In this document: piece by piece, positions 15,273 to 23,998 of the stretch
How the letters are laid out: each line of letters opens with the position of its first letter
How positions within the stretch are numbered: position 1 is the stretch's first letter
Notes under the pieces: generated by a model
What the model saw: the letters and a program-made list of their open reading frames with translations, nothing else
Told to the model about the DNA's origin: nothing
Databases searched by the model: none
Assembly: GCF_003253745.1 (NCBI RefSeq)
Contig: NZ_MZXV01000032.1
Coordinates: 248,001-312,000, forward strand
DNA from: Mesorhizobium kowhaii
GTDB taxonomy: Bacteria; Pseudomonadota; Alphaproteobacteria; Rhizobiales; Rhizobiaceae
Direction: 5' to 3'
DNA length: 64,000 nucleotides
Program-made: the position numbers and the translations under genes

Positions 15273-16766
15273 ATGCCACAGCGAAACGACACGGCGATAT
15301 GGTCCGGCCTGTTCCGGATTTCGGCCGAATCCGGCCAGACCCTGCAGGCACAGATCCGCCAAGCCATCGTGGCCGCCATTCTCGACCGCCAGATCGCTGC
15401 TTCGATGCCGCTTCCTTCCTGCCGGATCCTGGCCGAAAAACTCGGCGTGGCGCGCGGAACCGTGGTGCTGGCCTTCCAGCAGCTCGTCGACCAAGGCTTC
15501 CTGGTGGCACGCGAGCGGCGCGGTCATTTCGTCAATCCCGATGTGCTGGCAACACCGGCCAAGCCGCACCAGAAGGCGCCCGACCAGGCCAACGAGATCG
15601 ACTGGAAGGCACGCCGCAAGATCGCCGCCAGCGACATGCCGCCACCGGCCAAGCACGAGAACTGGATCAAGTCGTCCTACCCCTTCGTCTACGGCCAATT
15701 CGACCCGGCGCTGTTCCCGACCGCCGAGTGGCGTGAGTGCAACCGCATGGCGCTTGCCGTGCTCGAAATCCGCAACTGGGCGTCCGACATGGTCGATCGC
15801 GACGATCCACTGCTGATCGAGCAGATCCAGGCGCGGCTGTTGCCCAGGCGCGGCATCTTCGCCAATCCCGACGAGATCATAGTCACGCTGGGCGCCCAGA
15901 ACGCGCTCTATATGCTGGCGACGCTGCTGATGAGCAAGGGCTCCAAGGTGGCGATGGAGGACCCCGGCTACCCCGACGCACGCTCGATCTTCCGCCTTGC
16001 GGGCGCCGACATACAGCCGGTGCCTGTAGACCAGTCCGGCATCGTAACCGCTTCTATTGCTAATGATTCCGGGTTCGTCTTCGTCACGCCCAGCCATCAT
16101 TGCCCGACCATGGTGCCATTGTCGGCGGAACGAAGGCAGGATCTCCTGGCGCGGGCCAACCGCTACAACCAGATCATCATCGAGGACGGCTATGACAGCC
16201 AGCTTCTCGACGAGGCGCCGCAGCAGGCGCTGAAGAGCCTCGACCGCTCCGGCCGCGTCGTCTATGTCGGCTCGATGTCGAAGACGCTGGCTCCGGGCCT
16301 GCGGCTCGGCTACATCGTCGCTTCGGCTGGACTAATCTCCGAACTCAGGGCGCTGCGCCGCTTCATGCTGCGTCATCCGCCGGCCAACAACCAGCGCGCC
16401 GTCGCGCTGTTCCTGTCGCTTGGCCACCACGAGGCACTGGTGCGGCGGCTGTCGAGTGCCTTCGACGAGCGGCGCAAGCGCCTGGTCCATGCGATTTCCG
16501 CTTTCCTGCCGGAATGGCGTTCGACCGATTCGGCCGGCGGCACATCGCTGTGGCTCGAAGGGCCGCGCGGCACCGATGCGCGCGGACTGGCCGAGGCCGC
16601 CGCCTCGCGCAGCGTCATCATCGAGCCGGGCGACCGTTTCTTCGATCGCACTGAAAAGCCTTCACGTTTCATGCGGCTGGGCATTTCCTCGATCGCGTTG
16701 CAGCACATCGAGCCAGGCATCCGCGAACTGGCTACCGCCGCCGGACGCAGGCCGGCCGCCGCCTGA
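15273..16766 (+). CDS. MocR/GabR-type regulator (GntR helix-turn-helix fused to aminotransferase domain)
   Basis: A 497-residue chimeric regulator. Residues about 20-90 are a GntR winged helix: LQAQIRQAIVAAILDRQI, LPSCRILAEKLGVARGTVVLAF. Residues about 130-490 are a class I aminotransferase fold with VTLGAQNAL, EDPGYP, FVTPSHHCPT, EDGYDSQL and the PLP lysine K337 in GSMSKTLAPGLRLGY. Such proteins bind PLP plus an amino compound and switch a neighbouring catabolic or vitamin B6 gene. I chose the ATG at 15273 for its GAGGA site; the longer frame is not family-like. Its likely target is the mttB-like gene 190 bp downstream on the same strand, or itself through the upstream repeats. Confidence 0.9.
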   Translation: MPQRNDTAIWSGLFRISAESGQTLQAQIRQAIVAAILDRQIAASMPLPSCRILAEKLGVARGTVVLAFQQLVDQGFLVARERRGHFVNPDVLATPAKPHQKAPDQANEIDWKARRKIAASDMPPPAKHENWIKSSYPFVYGQFDPALFPTAEWRECNRMALAVLEIRNWASDMVDRDDPLLIEQIQARLLPRRGIFANPDEIIVTLGAQNALYMLATLLMSKGSKVAMEDPGYPDARSIFRLAGADIQPVPVDQSGIVTASIANDSGFVFVTPSHHCPTMVPLSAERRQDLLARANRYNQIIIEDGYDSQLLDEAPQQALKSLDRSGRVVYVGSMSKTLAPGLRLGYIVASAGLISELRALRRFMLRHPPANNQRAVALFLSLGHHEALVRRLSSAFDERRKRLVHAISAFLPEWRSTDSAGGTSLWLEGPRGTDARGLAEAAASRSVIIEPGDRFFDRTEKPSRFMRLGISSIALQHIEPGIRELATAAGRRPAAA

Positions 16767-16958
16767 TCCATCGCCCGACCCCTTGGTCGGAGCCGCACAG
16801 CGTGGCTCCGACTCCATTAGCCCTGGCATATGCAACCGGACCGTCTGGCTCATAGGCTGGGCCAATGCCGGCGGCATAGTCGGGGCACAAAGGGGAAGAA
16901 GCAGCCGATGGTGGACCAACCGCCGCGCCCTGCTTCTCGGAAAGGTGGAGTGTCTTCC

Positions 16959-18545
16959 ATGTCAGTTCTTGAAAAGCAGGAAGCGGCGGCGGATCAGCGT
17001 TCGCGCCGCTCCGGCGGGCGCGAAGCGCGCCGCGCCATGCGGGCGGCACCGTTGGCCGACGACATCAAGCCGGTGCGCGCCGGCCTCGAAGGCGGCAGCT
17101 ACGGACCGCTGACCCAGAACGACCAGGAACGCATCCACGAGGCTGTGCTAACCCTGTTGGAAACGGTTGGCTTCGCCAATGCCATTCCCTCCTGCATCGA
17201 AGCACTGACCGAGGCCGGCGCCAGCTATGGCGACGATGGCCGCGTCCGCTTCCCCCGCGCTCTCGTGCTCGACACGATCAAGAAAGCGGCACGGCATTTC
17301 ACGCTGCACGGCCAGGACCCCAAGCACGACATGCTGATCAAGGGCAAGCGCGTGCATTACGGCACGGCGGGCGCTGCCGTGCATCTGGTCGATGTCGAGA
17401 AGCGCGAATACCGCGAGTCGCTGCTGCAGGACATCTATGACGCCGCCCGCCTCGTCGAAGGGCTCGACAACATCCATTTCTTCCAGCGGCCGATGGTGCC
17501 GCGCGACATTCCCGATCCGCTCGATATGGATTTCAACACGCTCTATGCCTGCGTGATGGGCACATCGAAGCATGTCGGCACCTCCTTCACGGTGCGCGAG
17601 AACGTGCAGCCGGCGCTCGAAATGCTCTATGCCATTGCCGGCGGCGAGGAGAATTTCCGCGCCCGGCCGTTCGTCTCGAACTCCAACTGCTTCGTCGTGC
17701 CGCCGATGAAATTCGCCGAGGACGCCTGCGGCGTGCTCGAAGCCTGCGTCGAAGGCGGCATCCCGATCCTCTTGCTGTCAGCCGGACAGGCCGGTGCCAC
17801 GGCCCCGGCGGCGATTGCCGGCGCGGTGGTGCAGGCGGTGGCCGAAGTGCTGGCCGGTCTCGTCTATGTCAACGCCATCAAGCCGGGGCATCCGGCGATC
17901 TTCGGCACCTGGCCGTTCGTGTCGGATCTCAGGACCGGCGCCATGTCGGGCGGTTCGGCCGAGCAGGCGGTGCTGACCTCGGCCTGCGCGCAGATGGCGC
18001 AGTTCTACGACCTGCCGGGCGGCTCGGCCGCCGGCATGACGGATTCGAAACTGCCCGACATCCAGTCCGGCTATGAAAAGGGCATCACCGATGTGATGGC
18101 CGGCCTTGCCGGGCTCAACCTGGTCTACGAATCGGCCGGCATGCACGCCTCGCTGCTCGGTTTCTGCCTGGAAAGCCTGATCATCGACAATGACATGCTC
18201 GGCCACTGCCTGCGCTGCGTGCGCGGCATCGAGGTGACCGACGAGGCATTGTCGATCGACACCATCACCGATGTCTGCCTGAAGGGTCCGGGCCACTATC
18301 TCGGCAACGAGCAGACGCTGCGGCTGATGCAGACCGAATATTTCTATCCGGCCGTCGGCGACCGCTTTTCGCCCAAGGAATGGAACGAGAAGGGCCGGCC
18401 CGACATCCTGCAGCGGGCGATCATCGAGAAGAAACGCGTGCTTGCCGAGCGCTTTCCGCGCCATGTGCCCAAGCTGATCGACGACAGACTGCGCGCCCGC
18501 TTTGGCGAGATGATCAAGCTGCCGCGCGGCAGCATGGGCGGGTAG
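16959..18545 (+). CDS. MttB-family (non-pyrrolysine) trimethylamine/betaine:corrinoid methyltransferase homologue
   Basis: A 528-residue protein of the trimethylamine methyltransferase family: LTQNDQERIHEAVLTLLETVGF near the N-terminus, HYGTAGAAVHLVD, and the TIM-barrel core IPILLLSAGQAGATAPAAIAG with GHPAIFGTWPFVSDL and GGSAEQAVL. No in-frame TAG occurs before the true stop, so this is a pyrrolysine-free MttB superfamily member; characterised relatives (MtgB) demethylate glycine betaine or other quaternary amines. No corrinoid protein (MttC-like) gene is adjacent. The ATG at 16959 has a GGTGGAG site; an ATG at 16908 is possible. The MocR gene upstream suggests induction by an amine. Confidence 0.85.
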   Translation: MSVLEKQEAAADQRSRRSGGREARRAMRAAPLADDIKPVRAGLEGGSYGPLTQNDQERIHEAVLTLLETVGFANAIPSCIEALTEAGASYGDDGRVRFPRALVLDTIKKAARHFTLHGQDPKHDMLIKGKRVHYGTAGAAVHLVDVEKREYRESLLQDIYDAARLVEGLDNIHFFQRPMVPRDIPDPLDMDFNTLYACVMGTSKHVGTSFTVRENVQPALEMLYAIAGGEENFRARPFVSNSNCFVVPPMKFAEDACGVLEACVEGGIPILLLSAGQAGATAPAAIAGAVVQAVAEVLAGLVYVNAIKPGHPAIFGTWPFVSDLRTGAMSGGSAEQAVLTSACAQMAQFYDLPGGSAAGMTDSKLPDIQSGYEKGITDVMAGLAGLNLVYESAGMHASLLGFCLESLIIDNDMLGHCLRCVRGIEVTDEALSIDTITDVCLKGPGHYLGNEQTLRLMQTEYFYPAVGDRFSPKEWNEKGRPDILQRAIIEKKRVLAERFPRHVPKLIDDRLRARFGEMIKLPRGSMGG

Positions 18546-18560
18546 GCCTTCGCAAAACAA

Positions 18561-18959
18561 TCAGTCCGCGTTGAGCCCATAGCGCTCGACGACTGCGGCA
18601 CTGATCAGCTTGGCGTGCAGTGTCATCAGCACGATTTGCGCATCGAAACTGTCGCCGGTTTCAAGGGCGGCCTCGATCCGGCGCTCTGCATCCAGCCTGT
18701 TCCGAAGACCATTGGATCGCTCGAAGGCTTCCGGTCCGGCGATGCAATAGCTGAACAGTCGCGCCACGTCTGGATAGGCTTGGGCTGGCGGCTCGTCGGG
18801 CCAGCGATCCTTCATCAGATTGACGATGGTGAGTTTTACGCCCTCCGGCACAAGGGCGGGATGAAGGTCAGCGCCGCGCAATGCCGCATCGAGCTGTCTC
18901 AAGTCGCCCGAGCGGCCGAACATTCCGAGGAAGCCGAGGGAAGAGCGTCGTCCCGCCAT
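18561..18959 (-). CDS. Conserved-looking hypothetical protein downstream of chrA
   Basis: A 132-residue soluble protein I do not recognise: MAGRRSSLGFLGMFGRSG, then a helix-rich body with LVPEGVKLTIVNLMKDRW, PDVARLFSYCIAGPEAFE and a C-terminal IVLMTLHAKLISAAVVERYG. No signal peptide or TM segment. It is the third minus-strand gene behind chrB and chrA but is separated from chrA by a diverged palindromic repeat and by a 20-bp palindrome 18 bp before its ATG, so it may have its own promoter. The ATG at 18959 is chosen because the upstream frame runs into the repeat. Confidence 0.6.
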   Translation of the reverse strand: MAGRRSSLGFLGMFGRSGDLRQLDAALRGADLHPALVPEGVKLTIVNLMKDRWPDEPPAQAYPDVARLFSYCIAGPEAFERSNGLRNRLDAERRIEAALETGDSFDAQIVLMTLHAKLISAAVVERYGLNAD

Positions 18960-18976
18960 GATGTTCCAATCCGTTT

Positions 18977-18996
18977 CCAACCACTTAGGTGGTTGG
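18977..18996. promoter_or_regulatory. Perfect 20-bp palindrome upstream of the hypothetical gene
   Basis: CCAACCAC-ttag-GTGGTTGG (8-bp arms, 4-nt centre) lies 18 bp upstream of the 18959 start. It could be an operator, or a small hairpin in the 5' leader close to the ribosome-binding site. There is no T-run on either side. Confidence 0.5.
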
Positions 18997-19024
18997 CAAG
19001 CGGAATACAAAGCAGTGACTTGAC

Positions 19025-19063
19025 GTGCGTCGCGTCGAAACGCATTCACGCGACGCGCTTTAG
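19025..19063. repeat. Diverged partial copy of the 3863 palindromic repeat
   Basis: gtgcgtcgcgtcgaaacg, then cattcacgcgacgcgcttta, corresponds to the first hairpin of the repeat at 3863-3904 with a few changes; the second hairpin is reduced to ttgtcgttgtg. It sits just after the chrA stop, where it could stop or slow transcription into the next gene. Confidence 0.65.
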
Positions 19064-19083
19064 GTCTCTTGTCGTTGTGCCTG

Positions 19084-20469
19084 TCAGCCACTCGCCGCCA
19101 GCAGCAAGACACCGGCAAGAGCAGACCCGGCAAGCGTCGGCAGCATGCCGATTTTCAGCTTCAGGACGGCGATCATGGTGGCGCAGGAAAGCAGCGCAGC
19201 GCGCCAGTCGATCGACGAAAACACCGGCACATTCATGCCGAGGCCCAGCGCGTGCACCTCACGGAAAATGACGTGCAAGGCAAACCAAAGAGCCAGATTC
19301 GTGATCACCCCGACAACAGCGGCGGTGATCGCGCCAAGTGCTGCCGACAAGGCCTTGTTGCCGCGCAGGGCCTCGATATAGGGCGCGCCGAGGAATATCC
19401 AGAAGAAGCAGGGCGTGAACGTAACCCACAGGGTCAGCAACGCCCCCAGCGATCCGGCAAGCAGCGGGTCCAGCGAGCCAGAGTGGCGGAAGGCGGCGAT
19501 GAAGCCAACGAACTGCAACACCAGGATGAGCGGACCCGGCGTCGTTTCGGCAAGCCCAAGACCGTCGACCATTTCGCCGGGGGCGAGCCAGCCGAAGGAC
19601 TGGACGGCTGCCTGGGCGACATAGGCAAGCACCGCATAGGCGCCGCCGAAGGTGACGACCGCCATGAGACTGAAGAACCGGCCTATCTCGGTCCAGACGC
19701 TTGCAGAGCCGGTAAGCCACCAGATCAGCAGAACAGGCCCAAACCAGATCGGCAGCCAGATCGCAATCGTGCGTGGCGCATGCCATTTCGTCGGCCTGAG
19801 GTGGGCCAACTCGCCGCGCTCGAACATCAGGTCGACCGCTCCCTTGATGTCGGCAACATCGTCCTTGCCATGTGCCGAGCCGGAAAACAGCGCCGGAGCA
19901 ATGCGGTTTCCCAGCCATCCTGTCAGGCCCGCGAGCAGGATGATGAGCGGGAACGGCACATTCAACGCATAGATGGCGATGAAAGCCGAGACCGCGATCG
20001 ACACCATGACCCGGTTCTTCAGGGCACGCCGTCCGATCCGGATCACCGCCTGGATGACAATGGCAAGCACCGCCGCCTTCACCCCGAAAAACAGAGCCTC
20101 GACGAGCGGCACGTCGCCATAGAGCACGTAGAGGCTGCTCAGGACGAGCATGACGAGCGCGCCCGGTACGACGAACAGGATGCCGGCGACAAGGCCGCCG
20201 ATCGTCCTGTGCAGCAGCCAACCGATATAGATGGCGAGTTGCTGGGCCTCGGGGCCAGGCAGCAGCATGCAGTAGTTCAGCGCATGCAGGAAACGCTGCT
20301 CGCCGATCCAGCGCCGCTCCTCGACCAGTTCCTTGTGCATCAATGCGATCTGCCCGGCCGGCCCGCCGAAGCTGAGCAGTCCGATTTTTGCCCAGAGCTT
20401 CATGGCTTCGGAGAAGGTCGGTGCAGCCGGCGGCTGGACCACCGCATCTTGCGAGACAAGCGCGCTCAT
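19084..20469 (-). CDS. chrA: Chromate efflux transporter ChrA
   Basis: A 461-residue long-chain CHR-family membrane protein with two homologous halves. Each half starts with the family motif: KIGLLSFGGPAGQIALMHKE in the N half and FFSLMAVVTFGGAYAVLAYV in the C half. ALNYCMLLPGPEAQQLAIYIG and GLGLAETTPGPLILVLQFVG are the paired PGP motifs. About ten TM segments. It exports chromate from the cytoplasm. The start overlaps the stop of the rhodanese-ChrB gene by ATGA, so the pair is coupled. Confidence 0.93.
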   Translation of the reverse strand: MSALVSQDAVVQPPAAPTFSEAMKLWAKIGLLSFGGPAGQIALMHKELVEERRWIGEQRFLHALNYCMLLPGPEAQQLAIYIGWLLHRTIGGLVAGILFVVPGALVMLVLSSLYVLYGDVPLVEALFFGVKAAVLAIVIQAVIRIGRRALKNRVMVSIAVSAFIAIYALNVPFPLIILLAGLTGWLGNRIAPALFSGSAHGKDDVADIKGAVDLMFERGELAHLRPTKWHAPRTIAIWLPIWFGPVLLIWWLTGSASVWTEIGRFFSLMAVVTFGGAYAVLAYVAQAAVQSFGWLAPGEMVDGLGLAETTPGPLILVLQFVGFIAAFRHSGSLDPLLAGSLGALLTLWVTFTPCFFWIFLGAPYIEALRGNKALSAALGAITAAVVGVITNLALWFALHVIFREVHALGLGMNVPVFSSIDWRAALLSCATMIAVLKLKIGMLPTLAGSALAGVLLLAASG

Positions 20470-21290
20470 GACGGTTTACCCGCGCCTGCACTGGGCCAGT
20501 TGTGCGTTTCTTCCGTGGCGTCGCGACACCAACGGAAGAACGCATCGTAGAGCAGCATACCTGCTTCCAGTTGTTCCAGATCGTCGCGAAACATGCGCGA
20601 CAGGCCAAGCGAAGCAGCCAGGAAGCCGGCAGCCTGGGGAACAAGGTCGAGGCTTGCGGTATCGGCCGCACGCACGATCAGGGCAAGGCGATCGAGCGCC
20701 TCGGATTCCAGCCCGAACTCCTCGATCATCGTGTCGAAGGTGCAGCGTTCGCCGCGATGGCTCCAGAACACATTGTCGATGTCGAAAGGCACGGCCTGGA
20801 AGCGATCGGCCACGGCAGGCACTTCGGCCGGCTCGACAAACAGAAAGATCGCGTGAGGATCGACGAAACGTCGGATCAGCCAGGGGCAAGCGATCCGATC
20901 CACCTTTGGGCGGGCTCGCGTCACCCACACCGTGCGGCCCTTTTCGTCGCGCGAAGGCAAGGCGTCGGTGCGGACCAGAAGCCCCTTTGCATCGCGCCAG
21001 GCTTCGAACCCACCGTCGAGGCTTTCGGCGGAAATGCCCTCATGGCGCAGCCATGCGGCGACACCTTGCGAGAGTTTCAGCCCTTTCTGGCAAACGACCG
21101 CCACCGATTGGCCGGTGAACGCCGGTGCCCAGGTCGAAACGGTTTTGAAATCGCGCCGGCTCGAAGCCGGCAGCAGGCGCGGATCAGCGTCGAAGTCTTC
21201 ATCGATACGGACATCGATGATGACAGGCGCGCCTGGCAGACCGATCAGACGGGATAGTTGCGATACGGTAATAGCGGTTGTTGACGGCAT
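20466..21290 (-). CDS. chrB: Rhodanese domain fused to ChrB-type chromate resistance domain
   Basis: A 274-residue two-domain protein. Residues about 5-115 are a rhodanese-like domain with a candidate active-site cysteine C67 in VVCQKGLKLSQ, followed by RHEGISAESLDGGFEAW. Residues about 130-265 match the ChrB C-terminal (chromate resistance) domain: VWVTRARPKVDRIACPWLIRRFVDP, FVEPAEVPAVADRF, and RGERCTFDTMIEEFGL. Classical ChrB proteins regulate chrA and respond to chromate; here the N-terminal regulatory part is replaced by rhodanese, so the symbol is approximate. The ATG at 21290 has an excellent AGGAGGTGG site. First gene of a chrB-chrA operon. Confidence 0.85.
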   Translation of the reverse strand: MPSTTAITVSQLSRLIGLPGAPVIIDVRIDEDFDADPRLLPASSRRDFKTVSTWAPAFTGQSVAVVCQKGLKLSQGVAAWLRHEGISAESLDGGFEAWRDAKGLLVRTDALPSRDEKGRTVWVTRARPKVDRIACPWLIRRFVDPHAIFLFVEPAEVPAVADRFQAVPFDIDNVFWSHRGERCTFDTMIEEFGLESEALDRLALIVRAADTASLDLVPQAAGFLAASLGLSRMFRDDLEQLEAGMLLYDAFFRWCRDATEETHNWPSAGAGKPS

Positions 21291-21454
21291 GGCGTCCACC
21301 TCCTGGAAAGAGAAGCTTGGACGCGAACGTTGGGCTGACGCCTCACGGGGTCGTCGCGATGCACCCCTTGCCATCATGGTGGATACATCGCGCGGGCTTG
21401 TCAAGGATCGTGAGCGTTTCTCGACCTACCGGTCGGGGCGCGCCATGCTGAATG

Positions 21455-21492
21455 GAAAAACGACAGGCGGCCTAATTGATCGGCCGCCTGTC
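21455..21492 (-). terminator. Rho-independent terminator of the xylD-like gene
   Basis: On the minus strand, GACAGGCGGCC (21492-21482) pairs with GGCCGCCTGTC (21472-21462) around a 9-nt loop and is followed by GTTTTTCC. It lies 36 bp after the dehydratase stop, and isolates that gene from chrB. Confidence 0.85.
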
Positions 21493-21527
21493 CTCGATGC
21501 AGCATCAGGGTTTGTCCCTGAGAGCAA

Positions 21528-23333
21528 TCAGTGATTGTCTCTGGGGACACCGCTGGTGTGGGCGACGTCCTGGTATTTCACCGCCGGCTTCAGCACCATT
21601 CCCTCTGAAAACTGCGCGACCATGCCGCGCTGGATCTCCTGCCAGGGCGTCTGGTGCTTGGGATAGTGATAGCCGCCATTGTTCTGCAGTTCGGCACGGC
21701 GCCGGGTGATCTCGTCGTCGGTGACGAGGATGTCGGCCGTGCCCTTGCGCAGGTCAATGCGGACACGGTCGCCCGTCTTGAGCAGCGCCAGCCCGCCGCC
21801 GATCGCGGCTTCCGGCGAGGCGTTGAGGATCGACGGCGAACCCGAAGTGCCGGACTGGCGACCGTCACCTATGCAGGCGAGCGCATGGATGCCCTTCTTG
21901 ATCAGGTATGCCGGCGGCTGCATGTTGACGACCTCGGCGCCACCGGGATAGCCGATCGGGCCAGCGCCGCGCATGAACAGGATTGTATGTTCATCGATGC
22001 CTTGCGCCGGATCGTCGATGCGGGCGTGATAGTCTTCAGGCCCGTCGAAGACCATCGCATTGCCTTCGAAAGCCTCGGGATCCTTCGGGTTGGAGAGATA
22101 GCGCTCGCGAAATTCCGGCGAGATGCCGCTGGTCTTCATGATCGCGGAATCGAACAGATTGCCCCTGAGGTTGATGAAGCCGGCATTGGCCTTCAGCGGC
22201 TCGGCGACGGTGCGGATGACGTCGGTGTTCTCGTTGGCGACCCCCTTGCAGTTGTCGCCGATCGTCTTGCCGTTGACAGTCACGGCTTCGGGGAAAGGCA
22301 GCAATCCGGCCTTCATCAATTCCGCAACCACGGCTGGCACGCCGCCGGCATGGTGGTAATCCTCGCCGAGATATTCGCCCGATGGCTGCAGGTTGACGAT
22401 GAGCGGGATCTTGTGGCCGATCTTCTGCCAGTCGTCATTGTCGAGCGGCACGCCGAGATGGCGGGCAATCGCATTGAGATGGATCGGCGCGTTGGTCGAG
22501 CCGCCAATGGCCGAATTGACGACGATGGCATTCTCGAAGGCCTTGCGCGTCATGATGTCGGACGGCTTCAAATCCTCATGCACCATCTCGACGATACGCT
22601 TGCCGGTCTCATAAGAAATCTGGCCGCGCTCGCGATAGGGAGCGGGAATGGCAGCCGAACCCGGCAATTGCATGCCAAGCGCCTCGGCCAGCGAATTCAT
22701 CGTCGTGGCGGTGCCCATGGTGTTGCAATAACCGGTGGACGGCGCCGAAGAGGCGACGATGTCCATGAACTCGTCATAGTCGATCTCGCCGGCCGACAGG
22801 CGCTGGCGCGATTCCCAGACGATGGTGCCGGAGCCGGTGCGCTTGCCCTTATGCCAGCCGTTGAGCATCGGGCCGACCGACAGCGCGATCGCCGGGATGT
22901 TGACGGTGGCCGCCGCCATCAGCAGGGCTGGCGTTGTCTTGTCGCAGCCGATGGTGAGCACGACGCCGTCGAGCGGATAGCCGTAGAGCACCTCGACCAG
23001 GCTGAGATAGGCAAGGTTGCGGTCAAGAGCCGCGGTTGGACGCTTGCCGGTCTCCTGGATCGGATGGCACGGGAACTCGAACGGAATGCCGCCCATCGAG
23101 ACAATGCCTTCGCGCACGCGCTTGGCCAGCTCGATGTGATGGCGGTTGCAGGGCGAGAGATCCGAACCGGTCTGGGCGATGCCGATCAGCGGTTTGCCGG
23201 ACATCAGTTCGGCCCGCGTCAGGCCGTAATTCAGGTAGCGCTCCAGATAAAGCGCCGTCATGCCCGGGTTGTCGGGATTGTCGAACCACTCCTGCGAGCG
23301 AAATTTTTTCTTGTCTGTGGGGGCGCCTGCCAT
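21528..23333 (-). CDS. xylD: IlvD/Edd-family dehydratase, D-xylonate dehydratase-like
   Basis: A 601-residue sugar-acid dehydratase. It resembles Caulobacter XylD throughout: [102 protein letters not shown] and the end [18 protein letters not shown]. Cysteines in SPCNRH, IGCDKTT and YCNTMGT are the Fe-S cluster ligands of the family. The expected reaction is D-xylonate to 2-keto-3-deoxy-xylonate, but other aldonates are possible. The ATG at 23333 has a GGAGA site. No other Weimberg-pathway gene is nearby. Divergent from the coxG-like gene, with its own terminator. Confidence 0.85.
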   Translation of the reverse strand: MAGAPTDKKKFRSQEWFDNPDNPGMTALYLERYLNYGLTRAELMSGKPLIGIAQTGSDLSPCNRHHIELAKRVREGIVSMGGIPFEFPCHPIQETGKRPTAALDRNLAYLSLVEVLYGYPLDGVVLTIGCDKTTPALLMAAATVNIPAIALSVGPMLNGWHKGKRTGSGTIVWESRQRLSAGEIDYDEFMDIVASSAPSTGYCNTMGTATTMNSLAEALGMQLPGSAAIPAPYRERGQISYETGKRIVEMVHEDLKPSDIMTRKAFENAIVVNSAIGGSTNAPIHLNAIARHLGVPLDNDDWQKIGHKIPLIVNLQPSGEYLGEDYHHAGGVPAVVAELMKAGLLPFPEAVTVNGKTIGDNCKGVANENTDVIRTVAEPLKANAGFINLRGNLFDSAIMKTSGISPEFRERYLSNPKDPEAFEGNAMVFDGPEDYHARIDDPAQGIDEHTILFMRGAGPIGYPGGAEVVNMQPPAYLIKKGIHALACIGDGRQSGTSGSPSILNASPEAAIGGGLALLKTGDRVRIDLRKGTADILVTDDEITRRRAELQNNGGYHYPKHQTPWQEIQRGMVAQFSEGMVLKPAVKYQDVAHTSGVPRDNH

Positions 23334-23479
23334 CGTGGTCTCCGTATTTGTAAGACAAATCGATATGGCAACGCGCGGGAGCAGGCAAGAGGGCGCACGG
23401 TCGCAACCGGACTTTGGTGCGATAGACATGCACCCAGCCGTGCGTTACGGCTTCGATCAATCTTGTCAGGGAGGTTTTC

Positions 23480-23932
23480 ATGGCTTTGGTGATCGAAGGC
23501 GAGGAGCGCATTGCCGCGCCCCTGCAGAAAGTGTGGGAAGCGCTGAACGATCCCGAGGTCTTGAAGGCGACGATTCCCGGCTGCCAGAGCCTGGAGATGA
23601 AGTCGCCGACCGAGATGTCGGCGACCGTGGTGGTGAAGATCGGGCCGATCAAGGCGACGTTCAACGGCGAGGTGACGCTCAAGAACCTCAAGCCGCCGCA
23701 CTCCTACACTATCCAGGGCGAAGGCAAGGGCGGCATAGCCGGCTTCGCCAAGGGTGGTGCCGATGTGACGCTGACCGAAGATGGGCCGGGTACCACGGTG
23801 CTGAAATACGCGGCAAAGGCCGACGTCGGCGGCAAGATCGCCCAGCTTGGCAGCCGGCTGATCGAATCGACCTCAAAGAAACTGGCCGGGCAGTTTTTTT
23901 CCAGCTTCGGCGAGAAGGTCGGCGCGGCTTAG
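23480..23932 (+). CDS. coxG: CoxG-like SRPBCC protein (CO dehydrogenase subunit G family)
   Basis: A 150-residue SRPBCC-fold protein of the CoxG family: EGEERIAAPLQKVWEALNDPEVLKATIPGCQ at the N-terminus (read as the family start), KIGPIKATFNGEVTL and GIAGFAKGGADVTL in the middle, and GGKIAQLGSRLIESTSKKLA before the C-terminus. In Oligotropha CoxG takes part in membrane anchoring of CO dehydrogenase, but solo CoxG proteins are common and their role is unclear. No coxMSL genes are here. AGGGAGG precedes the ATG. Confidence 0.85.
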   Translation: MALVIEGEERIAAPLQKVWEALNDPEVLKATIPGCQSLEMKSPTEMSATVVVKIGPIKATFNGEVTLKNLKPPHSYTIQGEGKGGIAGFAKGGADVTLTEDGPGTTVLKYAAKADVGGKIAQLGSRLIESTSKKLAGQFFSSFGEKVGAA

Positions 23933-23998
23933 CTTACTTCCTCGCTTGAACGACGCCTGGCTTCTCTGGGGCTAGCGCCGCCTACCGAACGAAAAAAA

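Noticed and set aside
16959-18545. Pyrrolysine-containing MttB
   Set aside because: There is no in-frame TAG before the stop; the protein is a pyrrolysine-free family member.
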